Below, piece after piece: positions 44,893 through 58,038 of a DNA stretch of 64,000 nt. The stretch lies in assembly GCA_934045905.1 (NCBI GenBank), contig OW203765.1, positions 14,323,409 to 14,387,408 on the forward strand, written 5' to 3'. The notes under the pieces were generated by a model. It had not been told where the DNA came from. It was given only the letters and a program-made list of their open reading frames with translations, and made no database searches. Origin of the DNA: Leuctra nigra. Lineage: Eukaryota; Arthropoda; Insecta; Plecoptera; Leuctridae. The position numbers were made by a program, and so were the translations under genes. Position 1 is the first letter of the stretch; every line of letters starts with the position of its first letter.

Positions 44893-45680
44893 CTATGAGA
44901 AGCTTTGTATTATTATCCTATTCTCATATTTAACTTATAGAAATGTTGCAAAAATTTTTAAGTCGGATTTTTTATTTTATTTTAGGGTTAAAGTGCTGCA
45001 AAACCCAAAAATGATGCGTGTTTTGACATTTAATACCTGGCTAATGGATGAGTCGGTAATCCACGACTTGACACTGTACATATGTATACGAGACGGTAAA
45101 TGTGGTGAACAAATTCATGTTCTCCGTGAAAAGAGGAGAAATTAAACTACGAAACGAATTTCATTGAAAATGGTACCATTTCTTTCATTTCGTGCCTAAA
45201 CCGCAACTGCAATAATTTTAATCTAGTGTCATATTGTTTAGATATAAGCGTGAGTTTGATGTTAATAAGTGATATAGCTACAGGTTGTGTGTATTATACT
45301 TTGTCTGTTTGCTTGTAAAACATGTTAGGAGTAGGGTCTTAGCTTTACGCTTCTGCTGCAGGTATTATGTTGACCAATGGAACGTCTTCGTCAAACTATA
45401 TAGGTAGATAGATGGGATCAAAGATGAAGATTTGTGAAACAACTCGTATTTGTTTAAAAGGATGGATGACCAATAAAGACAACGCCATATTGGGATTGTG
45501 TCTCATTATAAAGCAACAATCTATAGTAATTAAATAGTACATCATTACTTTTTGTTATCTGCTAACTACGATTAAAAATTATATCTCCTAATTGTTATGA
45601 TCTGTTAATTATGTTTCATAACATTTAGGTAAACATATTTTTCAAAAACAGCGAATTTTAAAGAGCATTTAATTTATTTA
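44893..45680. other. Intergenic, no recognised feature
   Basis: AT-rich sequence. The ORF ending at 45145 begins inside the hAT element and shows no recognisable domain. I see no tRNA, promoter pair or splice-linked exon here. Confidence 0.5.
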
Positions 45681-45689
45681 GCATTACTC

Positions 45690-46770
45690 TTCAACGGACA
45701 GTCACAATCCAAAATATGGCAGTTTAGGGGACAATCCTTCATCTTATCTACTTAAAATGTGTATAAATATTAACTAGCTATTAGCGGACCATTTTGATTG
45801 GCTTGTAATCGATGTTAGTTAAGTGCTGCAGGGAAAAGCTGGCCTTGGACCTGCTTTACAAGTCTCTATATTCATTGTTTAGCGGTGCCTTGTTATGTTC
45901 ACTTACTATGGGTTATGTTGTATAGTAGGTACTTGCTATGTTCACTTGCTATGGGTTACGTTGTAGAGTATACTTGTTATGTTCATTTGCTATGGATTAC
46001 GTTGTAGAGTACTTGTTATGTTCTGCTGGGTTATGTTGTAGACTACTTGTTATGTTCTTGTTTCTAGTGCCTACGTTGTGTATATATAATACGCATGCTA
46101 ACAGATGAGCAATAAATAATATAGAAACTTATACTGAAAACCAAACAATTATTTTTTGTTATCCCATGTCTTGACTTGATAAATTCACAGCAATATATTT
46201 CTTCGAAGTCATCACTGTTTTCAGAACCTTTGACCTGAGATTATAGTGCAATGGCGACTTATTCCATTATGCCAGTAATGCACTGGCATAATGCCACTAC
46301 ATGCATTACTGGGTAATGCCTTTTTGCAGCCTGCCATATCGATATGAAATGGGAAAAATTTATATCAGCAAATAAGGCAAATCTGAGAACTATTTAATAT
46401 TTATACATTCAAAGAAAAAATAAACAAATTGATGTATATTTTTATTTTATTTATTTTTAATGTTTTGGGTAAAATTATAATATAAAGCAGGAAAATGTTA
46501 TAAATTAAGCTCATAGGTAAGCATTGTTATGATTCAGGCTCAGAAAAGAAAACAAGGAGTACCGAACTCTTTGGCTCTCGACCTCTGTGTGATTATACAC
46601 AAAGCGTTATACAAAAACCCTTTCAAAACATAAACTTCTTATCATTTCATATTTTTTTTCAATGTATATTTAAATGTATCACTTCTTCCTGCTTCATATC
46701 CATATTTTTGTCAAGTGATGCGAGTTCTAGTATTTTTATAATTAATATTTTAATATGCCAGTGTAACAGG
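45690..46770 (+). repeat. Segmental duplication, copy 1
   Basis: Matches 58020-60660 in direct orientation (shared GGACCATTTTGATTGGCTTG, GCAATAAATAATATAGAAAC, AGTACCGAACTCTTTGGCTC). It contains four degenerate units of a minisatellite of about 40 bp (TTGTTATGTTCACTTGCTAT). It lacks the hAT (58039) and the Helitron-like element (59711) found in copy 2, giving both empty sites. Confidence 0.88.
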
Positions 46771-46794
46771 TATAGTAGGGGAGCAAATGTAATT

Positions 46795-47479
46795 CCGCTC
46801 GATTGGAGTGCCGAAATTGATTTTTTCATAATTATCGATTGTTTACATCATTCTTAATATTACCTGACGTGCCTTCAATTTTTTTGGTGGCCATCTTGGA
46901 AAATATGGCGGAAAACGAACGAAAAACGTAAATTTTACAAATGATTTAATTGATGGTAGAGGAAATATTGAAAAATTATGAAATAATTCACTAAAACTAA
47001 CTCAAATATAGTGACTTGAAAAAAAAAATACGCCGTAAACAAAAAATTTAAAAAAATTTAAAAAAATTGAAGTTTTTTTCTAAAAAAACATAATTTTTTT
47101 TAACACGCATATTGTTCAAAATGAAATTGTCTACAAATTTTAATTCTACATATTTTAGTCTAAGTCTACGCGTTTCATAATAAATTGAGAGCAAAAAAAC
47201 ACAGAAACGTGATTGGTCAATTCCAACAATGAAAAAATAAAATTCGTTCACGGCGTATTTTTTTTTCAAGTCCCCATATTTGAGTTAGTTTTAGTGAATT
47301 ATTTCATAATTTTTCAACCTTCACTCTACCAACAATTAAATAATTTGTAAAATGAACGTTTTCCGCCATATTTTCCAAGATGGCCACCCAAAAAATTGAA
47401 GGCACGTCAGGTAATATTAAGAATTATGTAAACAGTCGATAATTATGAAAAAATCAATTTCGGCACTCCAATCGAGCGG
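46795..47479. mobile_element. Foldback element, arms about 245 bp
   Basis: The left arm from CCGCTCGATTGGAGTGCCGA pairs with the right arm ending TCGGCACTCCAATCGAGCGG. The arms include GGTGGCCATCTTGGAAAATA and its complement. It interrupts a stretch that is continuous at about 60620-60690 in the other duplicate. Confidence 0.85.
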
Positions 47480-48002
47480 AAAGCATTTTTTCTACACTTG
47501 AACCTACACTAGTATGCCTATTTGGGTGCATCTTCGCTCGCCGTATCTCGGAACGAGGTTTTCCTCGAATTGTGTATCTATCACAAGATAACACAACAAA
47601 ACAAGAACAAAACAAACAAGATATCTTTACTTCTAGACAAGATATTCACTTGATTCTTGTTTTTGTTCAGTATAGAAACATTGTCCAGGTTGTGAACACC
47701 CATTTTTCCTTTAGAGCTCATACTTAAGTACCTAAGTACCTACTGTTACCTACTACTCATACATTATGTTATATTATAGTTTGAATGAATTTTTGATTGG
47801 TCATAATTACACATTTTCACATTTAAATCTGTAATTACTTTTTTTTTAAGTAAAACCATCTGGTTGCAAATTTAGGTACAATGGTTACACATTTTTACGT
47901 AAAGATCGAGGTGACCAAAAATGTTCCGGTATTGTTTCTGTTCTCTTTTTAGAACCGTATGGCCATAACCTGAACGTAATATACTAATTTCCTTGGAACT
48001 AT

Positions 48003-48258
48003 TTGAGCGAGCGTAGCGAGCGTCACCACGGTACTCTTATGGCACTTTCTCTGTGTGTGTGTGTTTTTTTTGTGGTCACTGCCCAGGTTAAACCGCTCAA
48101 TCCAATCGATCTGAAATTTTGCACACATAATAACGTAATCTATGCGGTCCCTGGGATCTTTTTTAAACGGGATCCTGTGATTGGTTCAAATTTTAAAAAA
48201 ATCTTTCGATTGGTTGGTCCGATCAATTTGAAATTTTGTCAAGTCATTACGACCAACA
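48003..48258 (+). mobile_element. Helitron-like 5' fragment
   Basis: The TTTGAGCGAGCGTAGCGAGC start and the following 240 bp match 59711- and 62966-. The element is then replaced by a palindrome and has no matching CTAG end. The 98-codon ORF over it is a chance frame through the repeat. Confidence 0.7.
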
Positions 48259-48444
48259 TAGACCATTTTAAATATTATCTCGGTGGCTCTGCTTTCTAAG
48301 AAAAATCATATGCAGTATTATTTCCAGACACCTTAGTCCCTGTTTTACCTATTGTTGAAACAGGGACTAAGGTGTCTGGAAATCAAACTGCATATGATTT
48401 TTCTTAGAAAGCAGAGCCACCGAGATAATATTTAAAATGGTCTA
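48259..48444. repeat. Perfect-looking hairpin, arms about 88 bp
   Basis: TAGACCATTTTAAATATTAT on the left pairs with its complement ending at 48444. Pairing continues through CCAGACACCTTAGTCCCTGT near the centre. The left arm is part of the Helitron-like fragment, so this is an inverted duplication of the element end. Confidence 0.88.
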
Positions 48445-49608
48445 TTCTTAACTTCTACGACTTCTTCTACGTCTTACGACTTAACGTCTTGTCACAGAAT
48501 TTGAGCTCTACTTCTTGTCACAGAACTTGAGCTCAACTTCTTGTCACAGAATTTGAGCTCTACTTTAGGTCGAGACTGCAGTTTATTTTGCATGAAGAAG
48601 TGAAACACAGAAGTTGAAATGGAAATTGTCCAGCATAACGTCAAAAAAGGATGGATTTAAAAACCGTTTATCAACAGCTTATTAGACTGTTTGCCTCCAC
48701 TTTTATCAAACACCAAATTTAAACACGGTTCATATCAAAAAGATGATTGGAAAAGTTGATGTAGCTTTAAATGATGACATTATTTTTTTTAAATTATGTT
48801 CATACAAAATGAATTGACCAATGTAGGTGGGCGTTGCCTTATGAAAGACAAAAGTATTACCATGGTAACTCCAGGGTTGTCAGAAAAAACAATTTTTCAT
48901 TCAAACAAATGAAATTTAGAAAGATCAAAGAAATAGCTCACACGTGTTTAATCTAGTTTAATTTATCACTTGAAATAGTACAATCAATATATTTAAATCA
49001 TATAAATCATGTGTAATGATTTGCTGGACAATTATTACAGATGCTACAACGAAACAAATTATATTTTGCCAGGTATGTTGCCAAAGCGTTTTACTTTTTA
49101 ATGGCGTCTGTCACTGGATAGTTTCGTCAACTTAAAAAGGCCCTTCCTCTCTTATGAGAAGTTAATTAAGACTGAACAATATTCAAGTAGATAGCTTAAA
49201 GCAATACTATTATTAACGGCAATTTGTTGATTGTAAAACTGTTAAATTCTGTACGAATTCAACATTATTCTAATAATATCATGCTATTCTACATCACACT
49301 TTAACACCATGCTATTCTATAACACACTATAACACCATGCTATTCTATAACACCACCACGTGTGCAGGAAACAAGATGTGATCACGTGACAGCTGCCGAG
49401 TATTCACTGCACAGACTCAAACTCATAACATCAGAAACATCTCGCAAACAAAATATTAAAAATATTAATATTTTTAAATGCATATGTAAACTTTTAGTAA
49501 AAATAAATTTTGGATGATTTGAAAAACAATGCATGACATTCCTGAAAGTTTGTATGTTGAGCTTGAGCGAGCAGATGAAAGGCACGCATACTACCCTCTA
49601 AGTACGCT

Positions 49609-50502
49609 CTAAGTCCGTTTGCATTTGTCATCGGAGGTCCAGACCCAACCTGTAACCAATACAAAACAATAACACTTGTATTGAACGGCATTAAAGAAAC
49701 GCTCAATAGTAAATCGAAACGCTCTGTGCAACACGATGATAAGCGAGCCTTAGTATTGCATGCGAATGTTACACGTATGAAAGTTGCTGCTACACACCTT
49801 GGAAAATATGGTTACAATGTTCTGTAATTGGTTTTTGATTTAGATATGCAAGACGTCCTACCCCCAACAAATTACAAGTGAGCAAACACACACATAGGTC
49901 TTCAATTTGTAAGGCTGTAATTTGTTAATACAATTGTCGGGTCTGCGTCATTTTATCGAAAAGTCGGCAATTTATTTAACTACAAGCATTGTCTCTTCGT
50001 CGGCAATCTTGGTAACTGTGTAAATGTGCCAACAGTTAAAGTACCTTAGCAAAATTTCAGCTCGATCGAAGAAAAAATGTGAGTATCGTCAGTAACAGAA
50101 GAAAATAGAACAATAAAGGTCGATGCATAATGAGGCAAAACGAGTCGCTCGCTCAATAACGAATGAAATTGACTTACGGCAGGACGCTGGACAACGCTCC
50201 CTGTGTATGTTGTAAAGTGTACATGACTCATTTAACATGTCACAAGTGTCGTTGAACATCTTGGTAATGCCGATCTTGTCTGTACGACCATCAGTCCTGG
50301 GGCATCCATTAAAGTCGTCAAGTAAACCTGCAGCCGTCGGGAGGCCCGATGTTAGGCCCGATGCTGGATTTTTAGATAGAACTCCGCATTTAGGTGTCTT
50401 GTAGCTAGTGCATTTCTTCCCGCATTCGATATAGTTACAGTTATTCGTGAACCAAGCACTATTAACCGAAGAGAGTACCAACACTGAAACATAAATAAAC
50501 AC
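49609..50502 (-). CDS. Speculative two-exon secreted cysteine-rich peptide gene
   Basis: Exon 1 is 50502-50178 and exon 2 is 49649-49609 on the - strand. Exon 1 starts with a hydrophobic segment that looks like a signal peptide and ends at CTGCC|GTAAGT, a strong donor. An acceptor GGTTACAG|G follows 528 bp on and continues in frame for 13 codons to TAG. The product would be 121 residues with ten Cys, about nine of them in the mature part as C-x4-C-x3-C-x7-C and a later group ending CPASC, somewhat like ShK-type modules. An alternative is that exon 1 begins at an acceptor near 50484 (ATGTTTCAG|T), with an earlier exon missed. I recognise no named family. No polyadenylation signal or promoter was confirmed. 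Confidence 0.35.
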
Positions 50503-50540
50503 ATAACACTTCGAAAACCCTCAGTGTAAAGCGGTGTCAA

Positions 50541-50860
50541 CTAAATCAAACTTTCGGTAACCAGGTGTGACCGAAAATTAGCGCCCCTGTCACTTTGAAT
50601 TGTTTTTGGAAGGGAATGAATACAGAACACGCCATTGATCAGGAAATCTGAGACTTCTTTTGCTGATCCTGAAGGCGTTGCTTTAGAGATAACCCATTGT
50701 GTAGTGTTATCTGTGAGACAAATTATCATTTTGTTCCCACGTAAACTAACAGGGAATGGTCCAAAACAGTCCATTTGAGACCAAATAGGACCCACGGTAA
50801 TGGGTTGGAGTAGTCCCGGAGCACCTGTTGTTTTGGTGCCTTTCTACAGGTGTCGTTTTG
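50541..50860 (-). pseudogene. Ty3/gypsy-like integrase fragment
   Basis: The - strand reads APGLLQPITVGPIWSQMDCF, then GPFPVSLRGNKMIICLTD and PKTIQSDRGANF: the integrase core with two of the three catalytic acids (Asp in QMDCF and in SDRG). It is open for about 84 codons and lacks the third acid, reverse transcriptase and LTRs. An old retrotransposon remnant. Confidence 0.8.
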
Positions 50861-50889
50861 TTTTAATAAAATGAATTTCTCTCTTCAAT

Positions 50890-51180
50890 AATATTTGAAA
50901 GTTTCAGCATGATATCTTTAGTACTCGTAGTTTTGAAGAAACAGCATCCCGGCAAATGGCCGTTTTCTGAAAGCGCGCTATTTTCAATCTCGCATTATAA
51001 TCGATTTTTCGACAACCAAATTCTAACAGCTGTAACTTTTTTTTCTACAAATTTAAGTTTTAGAAACTTTCTCACATCAATCCTTGGTATGTTGTTTATA
51101 TTATGTGAAATATTAAGCTTGTGTTGTACAGCAGTTTTGTCACAGCGATGTCTCGCCCATTGTGCGTTTTTTTGACGACC
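50890..51180 (+). mobile_element. Half copy of the mariner-like element
   Basis: The stretch GTAGTTTTGAAGAAACAGCA, GCGCGCTATTTTCAATCTCG and the end TTTTTTTGACGACCCAGTA matches 56815-57243 with substitutions. It lacks the left half and the tRNA-like segment. Confidence 0.55.
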
Positions 51181-51961
51181 CAGTATAGGTACACCCAGTA
51201 AAACGGTATTTGAACGAAACAGATTGGCTGCTGGTTAGGTTCAAGGACAATCAATCCTTGTTATAATCAAAGCTATAATCAATGAAATCAAAGCTCACCT
51301 ACTAGAGGTAGATGACGAGTAAGTATTCGCATAAGTAAGCGATACGTGATGGAGCCACTTCTGACAGAAAACTTTTTAGATGTACTTTTTTTATTTAGAA
51401 GTTCTTGCTTCCATAGGGCAGTGGAAAAGGAGAAACAATTGAAATGTACATTAAGATACAAGTTTACTTTTTCAGCCATAACAAACAACTTAAATATAAT
51501 TTATTAATATAAATATCCCCCTTTTAACCTCCATTATGCAACCTATCTCAAGTACCAAAGAATCCACCAGAGGTCAGTGCTGTTCCTTGTTTTCGCGAAT
51601 AGACTTCATCAGATGATGCCTTCACATTTTTTTCAGACAATCCATTTCAAATACCGTTTTATCTAGAGGAGCGGTCGCTCCACTCAGCCAAGTCGTACCG
51701 TACACTCACAGTCACTCAACATACCGTAAATGCCTATATTAACCGAGGAGCAGACCAAACACCTTACTGTAAGCAACAACATGGCATTTTCGGCCTACTG
51801 GATCTCAACAATGGAAAATCTCACATTGTTGTGAAATGTCTTAATTTTGAGCTATGGCCCACATGACAACATAAACATCACGCGACAACAACTAGTCATG
51901 CCGTTTACGACCTAGAGGGCAGTGAAAATCGTGAAATTACACCGCTTTCATCTGCTTCTTT

Positions 51962-52050
51962 TTCTTCTTCTTCTTCTTCTTCTTCTTCTTCTTCTTCTTC
52001 TTCTTCTTCTTCTTCTTCTTCTTCTTCTTCTTCTTCTTCTTCTTCTTCTT
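51962..52050 (+). repeat. (CTT)n microsatellite in cassette B
   Basis: About thirty CTT units with one interruption near the start; same position as the shorter run at 19558-19589. Confidence 0.95.
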
Positions 52051-52839
52051 CATATGATTCCCGAAAAAGTTGCTATCACCGCCACAGCCTAAACGGCTGA
52101 ACCGATCAACCTGAAATTTTTACCACATATGCACTTTTCGCGTCTGATGATACCTTTTGCCTCCTGTGATTTTTTGTGCCGCCATTTTTAAACCGGAAGT
52201 GACGTCATATCTCAAAAACGTCTGGACCGATTAGAACGATATTAGCGCCATTCGATTTAGATGGTCATCTTTATGAAGTATCAATAAAAAAAAAGAATTT
52301 TATTTCTAAACCGGAAGTGACGTCATAAATACGCAATATTTAACTTATTTCAACAAATTATACTTAAAATACATACATAACTAGCTTACATTGTCACATA
52401 GACAATACAAATAAAAAATTCAAGGTTGCAGTGTTCTCGGCCGCCATTCCTGAAACCTGAAGTGAGGTCATATATCGAAAACGCCTGTGTGCAACTGAGC
52501 TAGCTCCTGTATATTCATTCTGCAATCTATTTGAAAAATCAATTGGGATGAATGAATATACAAATTAACGGTACCGGAAATGGCGGCAGGATCCATTAAA
52601 TGAAACCGGAAGTGACGTCATATATTGGAAACGGCATGACCGATTTGACGGAAATTAGCGCTAATGAATTCAGAAGGTCATTCGTGAAGTATCAACTAGA
52701 TAAAACCAGATTGTTTTCTTATTACATATACCGGAAATGACGTCATAAATATGCTAAATGACACTAAATTCACCACTTTATACTTTTAAATAGATATTAG
52801 TAAACGTACATTGTAAATAATTATAAATTCAAGGTTGCA

Positions 52840-53530
52840 GTGTACTCGGTCGCCATTTTTAAAACCGGAAGTGACGTCATATATCGAAAACGGCTGTACT
52901 GATTGCAACCAAATTTGGAAAATGTGTAGGTCTAATAATTATGAATTAAAATCGACATTATTTTCGGCTGCCATTGTTAAAACCGGAAGTGACGTTATAT
53001 ATCGAAAACGGCTGTACCGACTGCACCTAAATTATGTAAATATGTAGGACATATGATTATGAATTAAAGACGACATTATTTTCGGCCGCCATTGTTAAAA
53101 CCGGAAGTGACGTCATATTTAAAAAACGGCTGTACCAACTCAATCAATAAATTCAAATTTTTTATTTATTTATATTTATATTAACATGCAACCAAATTTT
53201 GGAAATGTGTAGGACTAAAAATTATGAATTAAAGACGACATTATTTTCGGCCGCCATTGTTAAAACCGGAAGTGGCGTTATATATCGAAAATGGCTGTAC
53301 TGATTGCAACCAAATTTTGGAAATATGTAGGACTAATAATTATGAATTCAAGACGACATTATTTTCGGCCGCCATTTAAAAACCGGAAGTGACGTTATCT
53401 ATCGAAAACGGCTGTACCGATTGCAATCAAATTCTGCAATTTTGTAGGACTTATAATTATGAATTCAAGACAACATTATTTTAGGATGCTATTTCAAAAC
53501 CAGAAGTGACGTCATATATCGAAAACGGCT
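52840..53530 (+). repeat. 118-bp repeat array in cassette B
   Basis: About six units; several keep ACCGGAAGTGACGTCA, others have GTGACGTTA or GTGGCGTTA. One unit is interrupted near 53145-53185 by a short AT-rich insertion. Confidence 0.85.
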
Positions 53531-54778
53531 GGATCGATTATAACGAAACATACGATATTTATCTTGGATAAACATTTTCATCTCATACTCAACGCAACTT
53601 TTCTTAGTAACCAAATCGGTTGAGGCGTATTTTTTTAAAGAAATTAGTCCCTGCTCGGACATGTGCTACAAGCTGTATGAATAAACGAACAAAAGAAGTG
53701 ATATCCCAGAAAAAAACACTCCGTGTAAAAAAGGCAGCCAAGTCTCTTTACTTTAAAAAAATTCAACAACGAAAAGGAGTGATATCAAAAAAGGAGCCAA
53801 GTCAATGACATTTCCAAATATTTAATCGTATTTTTGAAATAAAAGAATAAACACCGAGAAATACTTTACAAAAGGACTTGGCGCATCGTTTTTTTTAAAA
53901 ATACATTTTTCTATTCATAAGCATGCCATTTATATACAACCGTCATTAAGAATTTTTAGAATGATAGGGAAACATCTTTCAATTACATAATTATACATAC
54001 CTCCTGAATAATATTTTCTATTTGAATATGTACGCGATAAAACTTGTTGCCTATGTTTTCTATAAATACACAATAGTTATCTTCGTAATATTGTTTCGTG
54101 GTCAACATAATTAAGTCTCATGCATTATACCTTCTCATCATGAAATAAATGTCTATTAATCCACATTTTATAACAATACATTTCACAAAGTACACAGTCA
54201 CATTGATTTCTATAAAAAATTTAACTTTATACACTTGACACTTCAAAAATATATAGGTAATAGTATTCCATATATAGTTAGTAATTATTTGACAACGTTT
54301 CATGATCCTTCAGTTAAGATCAAATTATGAAAAGATACCCTTCTAATATCACTATATTAACAGTACTGCAAGAATATGTATGAGCCCACTTCCAATTGTT
54401 ATTTAATTCTTCCATCCTTATATTACTTATCTATTACAGCATGAAATCTTTCTTCTATCCACATTGACAAAACTTAAAATAGCCATTACTAAAAGTAGCT
54501 TGATTCATAGATTCTGGCTCTAATAGAAAGAGGAAAATGTACCTACTTGTAAATTTCTTTCCACTTTTAGGATAGAATGATGTCTTTAAAAAAACCATGC
54601 GCCAAGTCCTTTTGTAAAGTATTTCTCGGTGTTTATTCTTTTATTTCAAAAATACGATTAAATATTTGGAAATGTCATTGACTTGGCTCCTTTTTTGATA
54701 TCACTCCTTTTCGTTGTTGAATTTTTTGAAAGTAATGAGACTTGGCTGCCTTTTTTACACGGAGTTTTTTTTCTGGGT

Positions 54779-56390
54779 TAATGGTTTTATGAATTGTCGA
54801 GTGTACATTCGATTCTTTAAAAATTGAGTTGTTAAACTCAAACGCGGGTATTAGAACGCTGATATAAACTGTTTTTCAACGTCTAAATTCAAATTTCAGT
54901 TACTTTTTTCGTGCTCATATTAAAATTGCACATATTCACAACTTCAGCTTTTTATCGTTAATGGTTCTGTCGGAGTGAGTGACCTGTCAAACAGGGGTTA
55001 TTTATTTGCGCCACCCGGTATAGTGAGTATAGAAAGTGTATTTCATATAACTGAATGGAGTGAAGCTACAACGAACTAAGTGAGGCAATTTTAATTTTAG
55101 ATTTACCATTATCTTATATCTTATGTTTATAAACTTACACAAATTTTTTAAAATTGCATGTATAGATTATGTTTCAATTGATGGACTCACCAACGGCCAG
55201 AACTATGAGCTTCATCTTATAAAGTTGCAGATACTGTTACAAAGGTTGTAGAGTTGTAAGTTGAAGTACTGGGTGAGCTTTCCAAGTCTCATATACGTGC
55301 TGTAATTGTTCAACCTTCAAGAAAGTTGGCATACTTGTTGCACGTGTAGTGTAGGCAACAATGTATCAGTTATCAATAATAATTATTAGATATTGATGTA
55401 ATTTAGTTGCGTGTCTTATGAGAAATCGTGCTTCCTTCATACAATTTATCGTTCTTATCGCATTTGAAAACACGACCCTATCCTCCTCTATAATGTGCAC
55501 TTTTCACGCATGCGCATATCGCGTATGTCCGGGTGTAACGGGTGTAACGGGTGTCCTGTATGTCCGACAATGGAAATTAATCGAACTGTCATTTCAAAAC
55601 GTCAAAATGTCAGCACGAATCTTTATATCCACTTTTAAGTAAGTTATAACAATAATTCATACAAATAATATACGAAATCACATTCTACATACCAGACTGA
55701 TGATTTAACTCCGTTTCACTAACGTTTGACAGTATGTTGAGAGAAATTACATGAGAAGCAAGAGTGTAGCCTAGAGAGCGCGAGCCGTGTAGCCAATTCT
55801 CGCCCATGGAAAAACAGACAATTGCCGAAACCTTCAAATTGGCGCAGGAGGCCGTGATATCTTTTAAATATGAAATGAACTCTTGGGACCTTGACTTAGT
55901 AGAAACACAAACACGGGTATAGCAACAAAATGGAAATAGATGTTATTTTTGGGGTTGCAAATGATGGGGGTTGTGGGGGTTGTGGGGGGGGGAGGAAAGT
56001 GAACTTTTAAGCCCGAGTACATACCTAACGTCGCAACTTCTCATTAGTATATTGACAGTTACGTTTTGGGAATCAATATTGTACTAAAACTATCGGTGAT
56101 GTTGATGTGAATTGTGCATAGATGCAGACTTTTATGTCATCAGGAGGCAAGTAAGATCACGTGACAGCTTTCAGCCAATGAGAGAGATTCTTTGGTTTTT
56201 CTATACTTGATAGAGTATCCCATGTTTTCTTAGAAACTTTTTAAAAATCTTTTTACCAATTTTTCATTTTTCATTACTTGTGTATTCATTGGGCCGTCAT
56301 TTTTAAAGTCGCGTATTTCTTTCTGTATAATTCAATCATGTATGATTTCAGATTTGTAACTTGGATTCGTTTATAATTTTAATCTATTGT
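54779..56390. other. Intergenic, mostly unassigned
   Basis: AT-rich with a mariner-like end fragment (TTGCGCCACCCGGTATA near 55007-55023), a short tandem run of GGGTGTAAC near 55530-55550, and G-rich simple sequence near 55960-55995. No supported gene. Confidence 0.5.
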
Positions 56391-57243
56391 ATACCGAGTG
56401 GCACAAAAAAATCACCCTGATTGAGAGCTCAAACACTGAGCCCTGAGCTCAAATAGCGCGCGTCCAGAAAACTTCCAAAACTACGCTGTTTCTTCAAAAC
56501 TACGTACGATATCAAGCTGAAAATTTCAAACTATAAAAAAAAGATTAAGATCGATTGAATAAAAATTTCAATCAATATATGGAACGAAAGTTATTGAATC
56601 TTGAAGTTGAGCTTGATAACAGAATAGTGGGAAAAAAATTCACTTTTATAACGTGTGTATAATAAAATTTAGAAATAATGTATACATATTCTGATTTTAC
56701 GCTCAAATTTAAGATTCCATAAATGTCGTTCTATTCATTTAAATTGATTGACATTTTTACACAATCGATCTTAATATCTTTTCAATATAATTTGAAATTT
56801 TCAGCTTGATATCGTACGTAGTTTTGAAGAAACAGCGTCCCGGCCATTGGAAGTTTTCTGGACGCGCGCTATTTGAGCTCTGTATAATAAATTTTTTGAC
56901 GACCAAATTTGAACAGCTGTAACTTTTTTCCTACAATAGTAATGTTTTTGAAACTTGCACGTATTAAATTTTGGTATGTTATCTAATATGTGTACAAATT
57001 ACAGAATCATATCTATAGGTCAGATACTCGGACTCGCAAGAGTTGTATGGCAACCCAACCTGCTGATTAAGAATGCGTCCCGATAGCTTAATGGTTAAAG
57101 CATAGGGCCGGAAACCCGAAGGATCTGGGTTCGATTCCCAGTCGGGGTGCGCGTTTTTATTTCGCAGGTTACCTCCAAAACATATCTATAATAGTTTCGA
57201 TATAGTGACTTCTCAATCAGGGCGATTTTTTTGCGCCACCCGG
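56391..57243. mobile_element. Mariner-like non-autonomous element with long inner inverted repeat
   Basis: Ends TACCGAGTGGCACAAAAAAA and TTTTTTTGCGCCACCCGGTA, with TA at both junctions, as in Tc1/mariner elements. The interior repeats TTTCTTCAAAACTACGTACG near 56490 and its complement near 56815, forming an inner palindrome. A tRNA-like sequence lies near the right end. Confidence 0.65.
57077..57149 (+). tRNA. tRNA-like sequence, probably tRNA-derived
   Basis: It folds as a 73-nt cloverleaf: acceptor GTCCCGA/TCGGGGT, D-arm GCTTAATGGTTAAAGC, perfect T-arm CTGGGTTCGATTCCCAG with a consensus B box, and TTTTT starts 4 bases downstream. The anticodon arm has one A/G mismatch, C instead of T at position 33, and anticodon GGA, which should be tRNA-Ser but lacks a long variable arm. 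I therefore favour a tRNA-derived repeat or pseudo-tRNA over a working gene. Confidence 0.45.
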
Positions 57244-58038
57244 TAGATATGTAATATTCCAAGTAGGTATTTGTTTTAGTAGTGTTTAACGTCGCACTGT
57301 TCTGTATCTAACCGTATGGCGACGGATTAATTATTGTGATGATGGAAGATGATGGTGAGTAGTAGGTAAAGATGGAAAGTAGGAAGGAGGCGGTCGTGGC
57401 CTATAAGTTGGGTTTACCTTCCCAGCATTTGCCTGTCGACTGAGGTAATACCACGAACAAAACCGTCAGGAAGGACGCTTTTTAACATTTCCCAAATTTT
57501 GGTAGTTGTTGATAAATTAATCATAAATGCGAATCACACAACTTACAATTTGTAAGCGGGTCCCTCTAGTAATCTTGAATGACGTGCAAGGTAAGTTTTA
57601 TATTGACATTGCAACAAAGAATTATTATGTAAGTAGGTACTCCAACAAATAGTAATTCCACTTCAAATCGACCTAAAAAGCGCAATGATTTTCACGAATT
57701 TTCTTAATTTGTATGAAAATAAGTATAAAATTGTTGATTCTCCAAAAGAAGGAAACGTTATTTTAACTGATAAAACTCGTCTCCCATAAAAGTACTCCAA
57801 AAATTTAAATTTGAGTTAGAGATTGCATCATATTCTGTATTAAGTCGTGTCCTATTTATGACATTAAAAGATTATCTTCAGACACACAATGTTATTTCTA
57901 TCAAATAGCAACTTGTCCGCTTCAACGCCACTAACAATACGCGTGAATCTGTAATTTGACAGATTGTGTGACTTCTCGACATTTGAGCAACTTAATATAC
58001 AGAGCACTTCATTTATATAATTTAGCATACTCTTCAAC

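Larger units (their letters stand above)
51663..54778 (+). mobile_element. Hairpin-ended cassette, copy B
   Basis: Starts A|TCTAGAGGAGCGGTCGCTCC and ends TTTCTGGG|T. Order: head, (CTT)n 51962-52050, ETS-CRE unit array (52190-53530), terminal inverted repeat 53705-53900 with 54585-54778. Single head, no SINE and no 391-bp insertion, so it is the best reference for the full-length form. Flanks show A on the left and T on the right, no target duplication. Confidence 0.8.

Noticed and set aside
44729..45145. 138-codon ORF
   Set aside because: Its first part is the GATTCC-rich end of a hAT element and the rest has no motif; chance frame.
48003..48299. 98-codon ORF with an apparent hydrophobic N-terminus
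   Set aside because: It is the translated 5' end of a Helitron-like repeat that occurs elsewhere without a conserved frame.
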